Origin: Pedobacter hiemivivus
GTDB lineage: Bacteria; Bacteroidota; Bacteroidia; Sphingobacteriales; Sphingobacteriaceae
Direction: 5' to 3'
NCBI RefSeq assembly: GCF_004331685.1
Contig: NZ_SJSM01000005.1
Coordinates: 310,001-374,000 of the forward strand
Length of the DNA: 64,000 bases
Below, in pieces: positions 16,521-26,267 of this stretch. The position numbers and the translations under genes are program-made. The notes beneath the pieces were generated by a model that ran no database searches, was not told where the DNA came from, and was given only the letters and a program-made list of their open reading frames with translations. The stretch's first letter is position 1. Each line of letters starts with the position of its first letter.

Positions 16521-17834
16521 TTAAACGAAAGCGGAAAAGCCTGTAATGGCTCGACCTACAATGAGTGTATTGATCTCTTTGGTCCCTTCATAAGAATAGA
16601 TGGCTTCGGCATCCGCTACAAAACGGGCCACATCATATTCCAATAGAATACCGTTACCACCCATTACTTCTCGTGCCCGGCTGACTACATCCCGGGTACG
16701 CATAGAGCAGAATACTTTTGCTAAAGAGGCATGTGCATCAGTTAACAAGCCCTGATCCTGCAATTGCGAAAGTCTGAAACAAAGGGTTTGCATTGCTGTA
16801 AGATTAGAAAGCATTTCTACCAGGTGGTTCTGAATCAACTGGTAGGAAGCTATAGGTCTACCGAATTGCTTTCTTGTTGTGGTATAGCTTAAAGCACTTT
16901 CATAAGCCCCCCTTGCACAACCTACCGCTTGCCAGGCTACTCCTGCCCTGGTCATCTTTAACACTTTGGCCGTATCTTTAAATGAATTGGCATTTTGCAG
17001 ACGATCTTCTTCGTCGACTTCACAATTGGTTAAGGTGATCAATCCATTTTGTACAATGCGCAGGGCCATTTTATCTTGCATCTTTTCGACAGCAAAACCT
17101 GTAGTACCTTTTCTGACCAAGAAACCTTTAACTTGATTGTCGTCAACATCTCTAGCCCATATGATCGTAACATCGGAAAAAGTAGCATTGCCGATCCATT
17201 TCTTCTGGCCGTTTAAAATCCACTTACTTCCATTTCTTTTGGCTGTAGTTGTTAAGCCTCCTGCCACCCCAGAACCTACTTCTGGCTCGGTTAAGCCGAA
17301 AGCTCCAATGATCTTCATCTGCTGCATATCGGGTAACCATTCTTGCTTCTGCGCTTCGGAACCTAACAGGTAAATAGAGCCCATCGCTAAGCCACTCTGA
17401 ACACCAAAAAAAGTAGATATAGAAGTATCTATTCTCGCCATCTCCATAGCTAGCATCCCCTCCATTAAATTGGATTTACCCATGCAACCATAGCCCTGGT
17501 AGGTAAGACCACAGATATTTAATTCAGCAATTTTAGGGATCAACTCAAATGGAAACGCTGCCTTAAGCCAATACTTATTGACAATAGGCTTCACTTCCTT
17601 TTCCAAAAAGGCCCGAACTTTTAGCTGCAATGCTCTATCTTCATCTTTTAAAGCTTCATCACCTAGATGATAAAAATCACCCTCAACCGGGGGGATTTGG
17701 CGCTCCTTGTGAGGGGCCCCAATCAACTTCATTAGTCCTTGTAATTGGGTCTCATCCAGGTTAGAAAACTTCTCAAAATCTACATTTTTTAAAAGGGTAT
17801 AGGCCTTTTTTAAGGATGAAAAGATATTAGCCAT
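16521..17834 (-). CDS. Acyl-CoA dehydrogenase, GCDH/ACX4-like
   Basis: A 437-aa flavin acyl-CoA dehydrogenase. Seen: the FGLTEPEVGSG flavin-binding segment, QFGRPIASYQ, the MGGNGIL region, and the catalytic base Glu in SYEGTKEIN, a position shared with glutaryl-CoA dehydrogenase. As I recall the families, it aligns well with plant short-chain acyl-CoA oxidase ACX4. The Arg that binds the glutaryl carboxylate in true glutaryl-CoA dehydrogenase (near the VQSSL motif) appears to be absent: here the segment reads IDTSISTFFGVQSGL. A short-chain acyl-CoA substrate is therefore as likely as glutaryl-CoA. An inverted repeat lies just upstream of its start. Confidence 0.85.
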   Translation of the reverse strand: MANIFSSLKKAYTLLKNVDFEKFSNLDETQLQGLMKLIGAPHKERQIPPVEGDFYHLGDEALKDEDRALQLKVRAFLEKEVKPIVNKYWLKAAFPFELIPKIAELNICGLTYQGYGCMGKSNLMEGMLAMEMARIDTSISTFFGVQSGLAMGSIYLLGSEAQKQEWLPDMQQMKIIGAFGLTEPEVGSGVAGGLTTTAKRNGSKWILNGQKKWIGNATFSDVTIIWARDVDDNQVKGFLVRKGTTGFAVEKMQDKMALRIVQNGLITLTNCEVDEEDRLQNANSFKDTAKVLKMTRAGVAWQAVGCARGAYESALSYTTTRKQFGRPIASYQLIQNHLVEMLSNLTAMQTLCFRLSQLQDQGLLTDAHASLAKVFCSMRTRDVVSRAREVMGGNGILLEYDVARFVADAEAIYSYEGTKEINTLIVGRAITGFSAFV

Positions 17835-17836
17835 AG

Positions 17837-17862
17837 TAAACTGTTTAAAATAGAACAGTTTA
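17837..17862. promoter_or_regulatory. Inverted repeat upstream of acyl-CoA dehydrogenase
   Basis: TAAACTGTT (17837-17845) pairs with AACAGTTTA (17854-17862), 9-bp arms with an 8-nt spacer, only 2 nt before the start codon on the minus strand. It contains TAAACTGTTTAAA (17837-17849), also found upstream of lat. It could be a repressor site or a leader hairpin. Confidence 0.5.
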
Positions 17863-17902
17863 AATCGCCTTTTGTTGGCTCATAGCCGATATCAGGAAAC
17901 AA

Positions 17903-18619
17903 CTACCTCAAGTTAAACAGGTTATCTACCCCCAATAATTTATGGGAAGTAAATCCTTCGCCATAGGTAGCACCAACGGTTTTACCAAATTCCCGGGCAC
18001 GGCCAATCACGCTTTCAAAAAACTCAGGCGAGGAAATGTATGTATCTGGCTCGTCTAGTTCGGGATTGAAGAACTGAGTCTTAAATGCTTTAATAGCGGC
18101 TATTTTAGTTTCAAAATAAGGTGTAATGTCGATGATAACATCAGGCTTGATGTAACGATCCTGAATATATTGTAATACCAATCTCGGCCTCCATGCCTCT
18201 TGCGCCACACCGTCAACTTGGGTACTTACTTTGGATAAGCCCGACAAAAAGCAAGCATCATTGACTAAGTCTCCAGCCCGACCATGATCAGGATGTCTAT
18301 CATGTAATGCATTGGTCAATACTAACTCTGGTTGGTATTTACGAATCATTTTAACCACCTCTAACTGGTGGGCTTCATTATTCTCAAAAAAACCATCTCT
18401 AAATCTCAGGTTTTCACGTGCGTGTAAGCCCATGATCACTGCAGAATCAGCAGCCTCTTGATCACGCATTTCTGCAGATCCACGGGTTCCTAACTCCCCT
18501 CTTGTAAGATCAATGATTCCAACTTTCTTTCCTAACGCAATATGCTTTACAATAGTTCCAGAGCATCCCAGCTCTGCATCGTCCGGATGGACGGCAAATA
18601 CCAATATATCTAACTTCAT
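17903..18619 (-). CDS. bshB1: Bacillithiol biosynthesis deacetylase BshB1
   Basis: A 238-aa LmbE/PIG-L family zinc hydrolase. The AHPDDAELGCSG motif carries the metal ligands and catalytic Asp, and a second HxxH-type segment RHPDHGRAGDL is visible. BshB1 deacetylates GlcNAc-malate to GlcN-malate, the second step of bacillithiol synthesis, which fits a Bacteroidota host. It lies 7 nt downstream of a glutathione-peroxidase-type thiol peroxidase, consistent with a thiol-redox operon. Confidence 0.92.
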   Translation of the reverse strand: MKLDILVFAVHPDDAELGCSGTIVKHIALGKKVGIIDLTRGELGTRGSAEMRDQEAADSAVIMGLHARENLRFRDGFFENNEAHQLEVVKMIRKYQPELVLTNALHDRHPDHGRAGDLVNDACFLSGLSKVSTQVDGVAQEAWRPRLVLQYIQDRYIKPDVIIDITPYFETKIAAIKAFKTQFFNPELDEPDTYISSPEFFESVIGRAREFGKTVGATYGEGFTSHKLLGVDNLFNLR

Positions 18620-18626
18620 ACAATCT

Positions 18627-19109
18627 TTAAAAATTAATTAGCCGTTGTATTTTCTTCTTTACTTTGGAAGAAAGCGGCTTTGTAAATGGGAAAAAGTAGT
18701 CAACTACTTCTCCATCTTTATCAATGAGGTATTTATGAAAATTCCATCTTGGTGTAGAGGTCTGTGTAAGAAACTTAAATAACGGATGAGCATACTCGCC
18801 ACGCACCATGATTTTTTCAAATACAGGAAACTGAACACCAAAATTCACTTCACAAAAAGTACTAATGGCTGTACCTTCTAAAGGCTCCTGTCTACCAAAA
18901 TCATTTGAAGGTAAGCCAAGAATTTCAAAACGTTCCGTCCCTAGTTCATCTCTTAGCTCCTGCAGCTCCTTTAATTGAGGGGCAAAACCACAGCCGGATG
19001 CAATATTAACAATTAGTAATACTTTGTTTTTATAGTCGGAAAGCTTCTTTTCAGTTCCATTAATGAGCTTCACCTTAAATTGGTGGACACTTTTAGATTG
19101 GTCAGACAT
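18627..19109 (-). CDS. Glutathione peroxidase family thiol peroxidase
   Basis: A protein of about 160 aa of the GPx family. The catalytic Cys is in NIASGCGFAPQ, the Gln in FGRQEP and the Trp in RWNFHKYLID. Bacterial members usually use thioredoxin or another thiol. The frame extends to 19151, but ATG 19109 is preferred because the longer form overlaps the upstream gene by 38 nt, while 19109 sits 4 nt after that gene's stop. The usual PCNQFG is PSNDFG, so that resolving-type Cys is missing here. Its neighbour is bshB1. Confidence 0.88.
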   Translation of the reverse strand: MSDQSKSVHQFKVKLINGTEKKLSDYKNKVLLIVNIASGCGFAPQLKELQELRDELGTERFEILGLPSNDFGRQEPLEGTAISTFCEVNFGVQFPVFEKIMVRGEYAHPLFKFLTQTSTPRWNFHKYLIDKDGEVVDYFFPFTKPLSSKVKKKIQRLINF

Positions 19110-19113
19110 AGTT

Positions 19114-19731
19114 TTATTGATAAAACCCTGAAGAAATGATAATAGACTCAATATCTCGATCCTCCTGCGGGCTATATGTACTTTTCAGATTATGGCCTAC
19201 TACTCTTGCTACAGATTGGTAGACAAACGCTGTAACACCACCTTTTGTTTCTTTTATAATATCATAAGTGGTTCTCCCCAACTCACGGTCTATTAATTTC
19301 GTTAAAATTTGGCCTTGAGTAATGGTCAGTTCTTTGATCTCTCTGTTAAACATTTCCTTGATCTCTTTATCACATTGTTTAACGAGTTTTTTTTGTTCTT
19401 TTTTATCGCCAGTTACGGCAAGCTCGCGCTCGAGTTGCTCGTATCTTCTCTTCGCAAATAAAGCATACGGCATCACTTTCATTACATTGTAACGCAACCG
19501 ATTAAAAGCCGTCTGGTCCGCCTGAGATTTGAAGATCCTAACGCCATAGATTACCACCTCATCTAATGGTATCCAGGGAATCATTTCTCCATCCACATTA
19601 GTTGATGCTACCCTTATTGTATCATTTTTTCCCATCACCGGCATTTTTACAGGCAACGAGCTCACCTGCGCTTTTACAGAAGCGCCTGTAATCATGACAA
19701 TTAAAGGAATAAACAACCTATAAAAATTCAT
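19114..19731 (-). CDS. DUF4294 exported protein
   Basis: A 205-aa protein with a signal peptide (cleavage near SVKAQ, residue 22). The mature part matches DUF4294 (DGEMIPWIPLDEVVIYGVRIFKS; then a charged helical stretch YNVMKVMPYALFAKRRYEQLERE). The function is unknown; it is predicted periplasmic. An AAGGAG Shine-Dalgarno-like sequence about 10 nt before ATG is unusual in this phylum. It is first gene of the minus-strand group with the peroxidase and bshB1. Confidence 0.82.
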   Translation of the reverse strand: MNFYRLFIPLIVMITGASVKAQVSSLPVKMPVMGKNDTIRVASTNVDGEMIPWIPLDEVVIYGVRIFKSQADQTAFNRLRYNVMKVMPYALFAKRRYEQLERELAVTGDKKEQKKLVKQCDKEIKEMFNREIKELTITQGQILTKLIDRELGRTTYDIIKETKGGVTAFVYQSVARVVGHNLKSTYSPQEDRDIESIIISSGFYQ

Positions 19732-19747
19732 AAATTTATAACTCCTT

Positions 19748-19755
19748 CAAAGTTA
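19748..19755 (-). promoter_or_regulatory. -7 element of the DUF4294-gpx-bshB1 group
   Basis: On the minus strand this reads TAACTTTG, an exact TAnnTTTG box, 16 nt before the DUF4294 ATG. No clear TTTG is seen at the -33 position. Confidence 0.5.
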
Positions 19756-19979
19756 GGGCTAATTTTATATTTTTGTTCCATTACTAATCTAATATACCCA
19801 TTTAACCATAAATTGATATATTTTTTACGTAAATAATACAATTATACCCATTCATAAATGTCTATTTAGGACAACCATTTATTTGGTAGAATTATTGTAT
19901 ATTATGGGAATAACGAAAATATGAGGAAACCATTGTATATAATGGCTCCATTGCAAGCAAAAAGACAAAGACGAGACCA

Positions 19980-22187
19980 ATGAAGAACGCATTAGTGATA
20001 GATTTAGAAGCGGAGAAACAAGAGATACTGAAAAGATACCGTGCCCTTTTGCGTGCCTGTAAACCAACCATGCAACGTGGTGATAAAAAGGAGATTAGAA
20101 AAGCATTTGACATGGCCCTGGAAAGCCATAAAAACATGCGGCGGAAATCAGGAGAACCATATATCTACCATCCAATTGCTGTAGCACAAATTGCGGCGGA
20201 AGAAATTGGACTGGGAACCACATCAATAGTTTGTGCCCTCCTACACGATGTGGTAGAGGACACTGACATTACTTTAGAGGATATTGAACGCGAGTTTGGC
20301 AAGAAAACTGCTAAAATCATTGATGGATTGACTAAAATATCAGGCGTTTTTGACTACAACAGCTCCCTGCAGGCAGAGAACTTCAGAAAAATGCTCCTTA
20401 CCCTTGCTGATGATGTAAGGGTGATTCTGATTAAACTGGCCGACCGCTTGCATAATATGCGTACCATGGACTTTATGCCAAGGCAAAAACAGCTTAAGAT
20501 TGCTTCGGAAACCATTTACCTGTATGCCCCCCTGGCCCATCGTTTAGGTTTATACACCATCAAGTCTGAACTGGAAGATCTCTCGATGAAATATCTGGAG
20601 CCAGATACTTATAAATACATCGCCACACAACTGAACGAGAAAAAAGCGGAAAGAACGCTATTTATCAAAAGGTTTGTGGAACCAATCAACGAAATTCTGG
20701 CCGAACAAGGACTAACGGCCGATATTTATGGTCGCCCGAAATCCATCCATTCGATATGGAATAAGATGAAAAGCAAAAACATTCCATTTGAAGAAGTCTA
20801 TGACCTTTTTGCCATCAGGATTATTTTAGACAGTCCGCCTGAAAATGAAAAGGCAGATTGCTGGAAAGCCTATTCGATTGTAACGGATCTTTATCGCCCT
20901 AACCCGGATCGTTTGCGTGACTGGGTATCCTCACCAAAAGGAAATGGCTATGAGTCGCTACATACTACTGTAATGGGCCCTAAAGGACAATGGGTTGAAG
21001 TACAAATCCGTACACAACGCATGAATGAAATTGCTGAAAAGGGCTTTGCGGCACACTGGAAATATAAAGAGTCGAGCAATGACAATGGCCTGGATCAATG
21101 GATCATGAAAGTTAGGGAAATGCTGAACAATCCGGAAGCCAATGCTTTAGATTTTCTGGACGATTTCAAGATGAACCTTTTCTCTGATGAGATCTTCATT
21201 TTTACACCTAAAGGAGCTTTACTTCAACTGCCATTGGGTGCAACTGCGTTAGATTTTGCGTTTGAAATTCATACAGATGTAGGTGCAAAATGTATTGGTG
21301 CAAAAGTGAACCACAAACTGGTTCCTTTATCGTACAAACTACAAAACGGCGACCAGGTAGAAATCATTACTTCCAGCAAGCAATCGCCTAAGGAAGATTG
21401 GTTAAACATTGTGGTGACTGCCAAAGCTAAGTCTAAAATTAAATCTTCCTTAAAAGAAGAAAAGAGAAAAGTTGCCGAAATCGGTAAGGAAACATTGGAG
21501 CGTAAAATGAAGTCGCTTAAGATTACTTACAATACGGACAACTTAAATAAGCTGAGTTACTTCTTTAAACTACCTTCAACTCAGGAGCTCTTCATTGCTG
21601 TGGCAAAAGGGAAGATTGAATTAAAAGACTTAAAAGATTACTTGGCCAGCGAAAAGGAAATAGAAAACCGCGGTGCTGAAAAAAGTGACAATCAACAAAT
21701 TGACGCCTTATTGAACAAGGTAAAAGGTCCTGAATCGGACATTTTATTAATTGGTGAGGATCTGCAAAAAATAGATTATACCTTAGCGGCTTGCTGTAAC
21801 CCGATTCCAGGTGATGATGTTTTTGGCTTTGTAACAGTTAATGAGGGCATAAAAATACATCGGACCAATTGCCCGAATGCAGCACAGCTGATGGCCAATT
21901 ATGGTTACCGCGTAGTAAAAGCGAAATGGAACAGACAAAAAGAACTGACCTTCTTAACCGGATTGCATATTATCGGTATTGATGATGTTGGTTTAATCAA
22001 TAACATTACTAAAGTTATATCAAACGATTTTAAGGTAAATATGCGTTCTATAACTGTAGATACTGATAATGGTATTTTTGATGGTTCGATCATGATCTTT
22101 GTAAATGACAAAGAACACCTGGATAACCTGATTAAAAATCTGTTAGAAGTTAAAGGTGTAACGGGCGTTACCCGTTTTGATGCCTAA
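19980..22187 (+). CDS. rel: Bifunctional (p)ppGpp synthetase/hydrolase RelA/SpoT
   Basis: A 735-aa long Rel/SpoT homologue. Domains in order: HD hydrolase (about 40-200, with LLHDVVEDT), synthetase (about 240-350, YGRPKSIHSIW and EVQIRTQ), TGS (about 395-455, FIFTPKGALLQLP), and a C-terminal ACT domain (about 660-735). An intact HDxxED motif argues for active hydrolysis as well as synthesis. It controls the stringent response. About 248 nt upstream is AT-rich with no gene. Confidence 0.95.
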   Translation: MKNALVIDLEAEKQEILKRYRALLRACKPTMQRGDKKEIRKAFDMALESHKNMRRKSGEPYIYHPIAVAQIAAEEIGLGTTSIVCALLHDVVEDTDITLEDIEREFGKKTAKIIDGLTKISGVFDYNSSLQAENFRKMLLTLADDVRVILIKLADRLHNMRTMDFMPRQKQLKIASETIYLYAPLAHRLGLYTIKSELEDLSMKYLEPDTYKYIATQLNEKKAERTLFIKRFVEPINEILAEQGLTADIYGRPKSIHSIWNKMKSKNIPFEEVYDLFAIRIILDSPPENEKADCWKAYSIVTDLYRPNPDRLRDWVSSPKGNGYESLHTTVMGPKGQWVEVQIRTQRMNEIAEKGFAAHWKYKESSNDNGLDQWIMKVREMLNNPEANALDFLDDFKMNLFSDEIFIFTPKGALLQLPLGATALDFAFEIHTDVGAKCIGAKVNHKLVPLSYKLQNGDQVEIITSSKQSPKEDWLNIVVTAKAKSKIKSSLKEEKRKVAEIGKETLERKMKSLKITYNTDNLNKLSYFFKLPSTQELFIAVAKGKIELKDLKDYLASEKEIENRGAEKSDNQQIDALLNKVKGPESDILLIGEDLQKIDYTLAACCNPIPGDDVFGFVTVNEGIKIHRTNCPNAAQLMANYGYRVVKAKWNRQKELTFLTGLHIIGIDDVGLINNITKVISNDFKVNMRSITVDTDNGIFDGSIMIFVNDKEHLDNLIKNLLEVKGVTGVTRFDA

Positions 22188-22225
22188 AAATAACAATAAA
22201 TCGTACCGATTATATAAAAAATTGA

Positions 22226-22233
22226 TACCTTTG
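22226..22233 (+). promoter_or_regulatory. -7 element upstream of the Fur-family gene
   Basis: TACCTTTG matches TAnnTTTG, 17 nt before ATG 22251. No TTTG is seen 19 nt upstream, so this could be a weak or regulated promoter. A GAAAGGAG sequence follows it. Confidence 0.5.
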
Positions 22234-22250
22234 AAAGGAGTTTAAAAACT

Positions 22251-22742
22251 ATGTCGACAAATCACAACAGCGAGTTGGTTAGGAAAATATTCGAAGCCTA
22301 CCTCGAAAATAAAAATCTGAGAAAAACACCGGAACGTTTTGCCATCCTAGAAGAAATTTACTCAAGAGATGACCATTTCGATGTAGAGACCCTCTATATC
22401 CACATGAAAAATCAAAAATATCGTGTGAGCAGGGCAACAGTATACAATACATTAGAGCTATTAGTTTCATGTGACCTGGTTACTAAACATCAGTTTGGTA
22501 AAAACATGGCTCAGTTTGAAAAGTCTTATGGCTATCATCAGCATGACCATATTATCTGTATTGATTGCGCAAAAGTTGTAGAATTCTGCGACCCACGCAT
22601 CCAACAGATACAAAGTATGGTTGGTGAGCTATTGAAGTTTGAAATCAAACACCACTCTTTAAATCTTTATGGCGTTTGTTTCGATTGTGCAGCTAAGGCA
22701 GCAATGAACAGTCAGAATGCTGACATAAAACATGCAAGTTAA
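22251..22742 (+). CDS. Fur family metal-dependent repressor
   Basis: A 163-aa Fur-family regulator. The N-terminal winged helix includes RVSRATVYNTLELL. The metal-binding part has YHQHDHIICIDC and a second CFDC pair, the two CxxC pairs that hold a structural zinc. Which metal or peroxide it senses (Fur, Zur or PerR) cannot be read from the sequence. It sits between rel and purA, 33 nt before purA. Candidate targets in this window include the TonB siderophore receptor at 46 kb (inference). Confidence 0.9.
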   Translation: MSTNHNSELVRKIFEAYLENKNLRKTPERFAILEEIYSRDDHFDVETLYIHMKNQKYRVSRATVYNTLELLVSCDLVTKHQFGKNMAQFEKSYGYHQHDHIICIDCAKVVEFCDPRIQQIQSMVGELLKFEIKHHSLNLYGVCFDCAAKAAMNSQNADIKHAS

Positions 22743-22772
22743 CCAATATAATATTTCCATTTTTAAATTTAA

Positions 22773-24053
<1,281 letters not shown>

Positions 24054-24070
24054 AGGTTTCAATCCTATTG

Positions 24071-24113
24071 AAAAAAGGGGTGGTATTCTGAATAAGATTA
24101 CCGCCCCTTTTTT
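24071..24113. terminator. Intrinsic terminator after purA
   Basis: A stem of about 15 bp with one G-T wobble (24071-24085 with 24099-24113), A-run on the left and T-run on the right. Placed 18 nt after the purA stop. Confidence 0.88.
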
Positions 24114-24129
24114 GTAGAAATAAATGCGT

Positions 24130-24137
24130 TACATTTG
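24130..24137 (+). promoter_or_regulatory. -7 element of pabB
   Basis: TACATTTG, an exact TAnnTTTG box, 11 nt before ATG 24149. A TTTG lies 15 nt further upstream inside the purA terminator tail, closer than the usual 19 nt. Confidence 0.5.
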
Positions 24138-24148
24138 CGCAAATTAAA

Positions 24149-25402
24149 ATGAGAGTTCCGGATCTACCATCGTTCAAACAAAAAGCATTAAAATGGGCCG
24201 CTGCCGCTGAGGTATGTTGTGTCCTCGACTCCAATGACTACAAAGATCAGTACAGTAAATTTGATCTGCTGCTGGCTGTGGGTTCAAAAGAAGAACTAAA
24301 CACCAACTCGGCCCATAAATTTAATGACCTGAAGGCTTTTTATGATCAGCAAAAGACCTGGATGTTCGGATTGCTTAACTATGAGCTAAAGAATGAAGTA
24401 GAACAGCTGGAATCGGCTAACCCAGACTCACTCAACTTTCCTGAATTGTTTTTCTTTATTCCGAAATACCTGCTCGTTATTAAAGGTGATCAGGTAGAAG
24501 TTTTAATCGGTGGAATAGAGGTTATAGATACTATTGATCAATTTAACTACGAAGTTGCGATAGATAAGACGACCATCCACATACAAAACAGAATTTCAAC
24601 GGAGGTATATCTTAAGACTGTTGAAACCCTACAGCAACATATTGCACGCGGTGATATTTATGAGGTTAATTTTTGCCAGGAATTTTTCGCTGAGCACGCA
24701 GTTATCGACCCTATTGAGATTTATACACAGCTATGTAAGCTCTCTCCTACTCCATTTGCTGGTTTCTTTAAAATAAAAGACCAGTATATCCTTTCGGCCA
24801 GTCCGGAAAGGTATTTATGTAAAAGAGGGAACAAGTTGATTTCTCAGCCCATTAAAGGCACAGCTAAACGCAGTGCAGATCAAACAACAGATTTACAAAT
24901 TAAAGCGGCTCTGAGGTTAAATGCGAAGGAACAAGCCGAAAATGTAATGATTGTGGATCTGGTAAGAAATGACCTGACCAAAGCAGCAGTAAACGGGAGT
25001 GTTAAAGTTGAGGAACTTTTTGGAATCTACGGGTTCCCACAAGTATACCAGATGATATCAACCATTAGCTGTACGATAAATCCTGAAATTCATTTTATAG
25101 ATGCCATACGGCATACTTTCCCGATGGGCTCCATGACTGGTGCTCCTAAGGTAAAAGCAATGCAGCTGATAGAAGCATATGAATTTAGCAAGCGTGGAGC
25201 ATACTCAGGTGCATTTGGCTACATTACCCCTGAAGCTGATTTTGATTTCAATGTGATCATTCGCAGCATCCTGTATGATGCAGCAAAAGAATACCTATCC
25301 TTCCAGGTTGGTGGCGCCATTACCTACGCTGCCGATGCGAATGCTGAATACGAAGAATGTATGCTGAAAGCCTCGGCTATCATTCAAACCTTGAAGCCAT
25401 AA
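24149..25402 (+). CDS. pabB: Aminodeoxychorismate synthase component I
   Basis: A 417-aa chorismate-binding enzyme. Motifs: SASPERYL, PIKGTAKR, ENVMIVDLVRNDL and FPMGSMTGAPK. The Lys in PIKGT is the residue that sets PabB apart from TrpE, which has PIAGT, so 4-amino-4-deoxychorismate is the likely product, for folate. The amidotransferase partner (PabA) is not in the window; the PabC-like enzyme is at 3.8 kb. The N-terminal domain is short, as in many stand-alone PabB proteins. Confidence 0.88.
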   Translation: MRVPDLPSFKQKALKWAAAAEVCCVLDSNDYKDQYSKFDLLLAVGSKEELNTNSAHKFNDLKAFYDQQKTWMFGLLNYELKNEVEQLESANPDSLNFPELFFFIPKYLLVIKGDQVEVLIGGIEVIDTIDQFNYEVAIDKTTIHIQNRISTEVYLKTVETLQQHIARGDIYEVNFCQEFFAEHAVIDPIEIYTQLCKLSPTPFAGFFKIKDQYILSASPERYLCKRGNKLISQPIKGTAKRSADQTTDLQIKAALRLNAKEQAENVMIVDLVRNDLTKAAVNGSVKVEELFGIYGFPQVYQMISTISCTINPEIHFIDAIRHTFPMGSMTGAPKVKAMQLIEAYEFSKRGAYSGAFGYITPEADFDFNVIIRSILYDAAKEYLSFQVGGAITYAADANAEYEECMLKASAIIQTLKP

Positions 25403-25428
25403 AAAAAGGCCACCATAATTGGTAGCCT
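25401..25428 (-). terminator. Terminator of the minus-strand M48 operon
   Basis: AGGC-ACCA (25407-25415) pairs with TGGT-GCCT (25420-25428) with one mismatch. On the minus strand the stem is followed by a T-run (25407-25401). It overlaps the pabB stop codon. Confidence 0.7.
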
Positions 25429-25450
25429 ATCCTTATAATTTTAATCCCTT

Positions 25451-26257
25451 TTAAGGTTTGTAATACTTCATTGCTTCTGGTATATCCCTTTGTATTTGGG
25501 CAATACGTGTAGCATCACTTGGGTGAGTACTTAAAAACTCAGCAGGCTTCTGCCCACCAGCCGAGGCTGTAGCCATTCTTTGCCAGAAAGCAGTCGCATT
25601 ATTAGGATTATAACCAGCCATAGCCATAAAGATCAAGCCCAATTTATCTGCTTCCAATTCCTGATTACGCGAATATTTAAGCATAACCAATGGCGTACCT
25701 ACTCCATACAACGTATTAAATACGCCTTGGCTCTTAGGATTATTTGACAAAAGTCCCGAGCCTAAAGCCCCAAGCCCTTGTGAAGCCATCTCCTGAGACA
25801 TCCGTTCAGCACTATGTCCAGCAATAGCATGAGCAATCTCGTGCCCCATTACTGTAGCTAAACCCGCATCATCCTTGGTAACAGGAAGAATACCGCTATA
25901 TACTACTATTTTCCCTCCCGGCATACACCAGGCGTTCAGTTCTTTACTTTGAACAAGGTTCACCTCCCATTGGTAATCTTTAATCAGGTTACCGTAGTTG
26001 TTGTTGTTCATATAGGTTTTTACTGCAGCAATAAGCTTGTTGCCAACCATTTTAACCTTTGATGCTTGTGCATTAGATGCAGGCAATACAGCGTTTTTAT
26101 TTTCGGTTAGGAATGTGCTATAGGCTTGGAATGCCATTGGCAAAACCTGATCATCACTTACCAGGTTCAATCTGCTACGTCCTGTTAAAGGAACTGTAGT
26201 GCAGGATGAGAAGGCTAACCCTATTACGGTTACACCTACAATAAATATTTTTTTCAT
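25451..26257 (-). CDS. M48 family metalloprotease lipoprotein
   Basis: A 268-aa lipoprotein (lipobox AFSSC, Cys19) with an M48 zinc peptidase domain: HEIAH motif in VMGHEIAHAIAGHS and the third ligand Glu in NQELEADKLG. It resembles the BepA/LoiP/Oma1 group that handles misassembled outer-membrane proteins, so envelope quality control is the likely role. It is last in the operon DUF4783-nadC-plsY-M48, 10 nt after plsY. Confidence 0.9.
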   Translation of the reverse strand: MKKIFIVGVTVIGLAFSSCTTVPLTGRSRLNLVSDDQVLPMAFQAYSTFLTENKNAVLPASNAQASKVKMVGNKLIAAVKTYMNNNNYGNLIKDYQWEVNLVQSKELNAWCMPGGKIVVYSGILPVTKDDAGLATVMGHEIAHAIAGHSAERMSQEMASQGLGALGSGLLSNNPKSQGVFNTLYGVGTPLVMLKYSRNQELEADKLGLIFMAMAGYNPNNATAFWQRMATASAGGQKPAEFLSTHPSDATRIAQIQRDIPEAMKYYKP

Positions 26258-26267
26258 AAGTTTTAGT

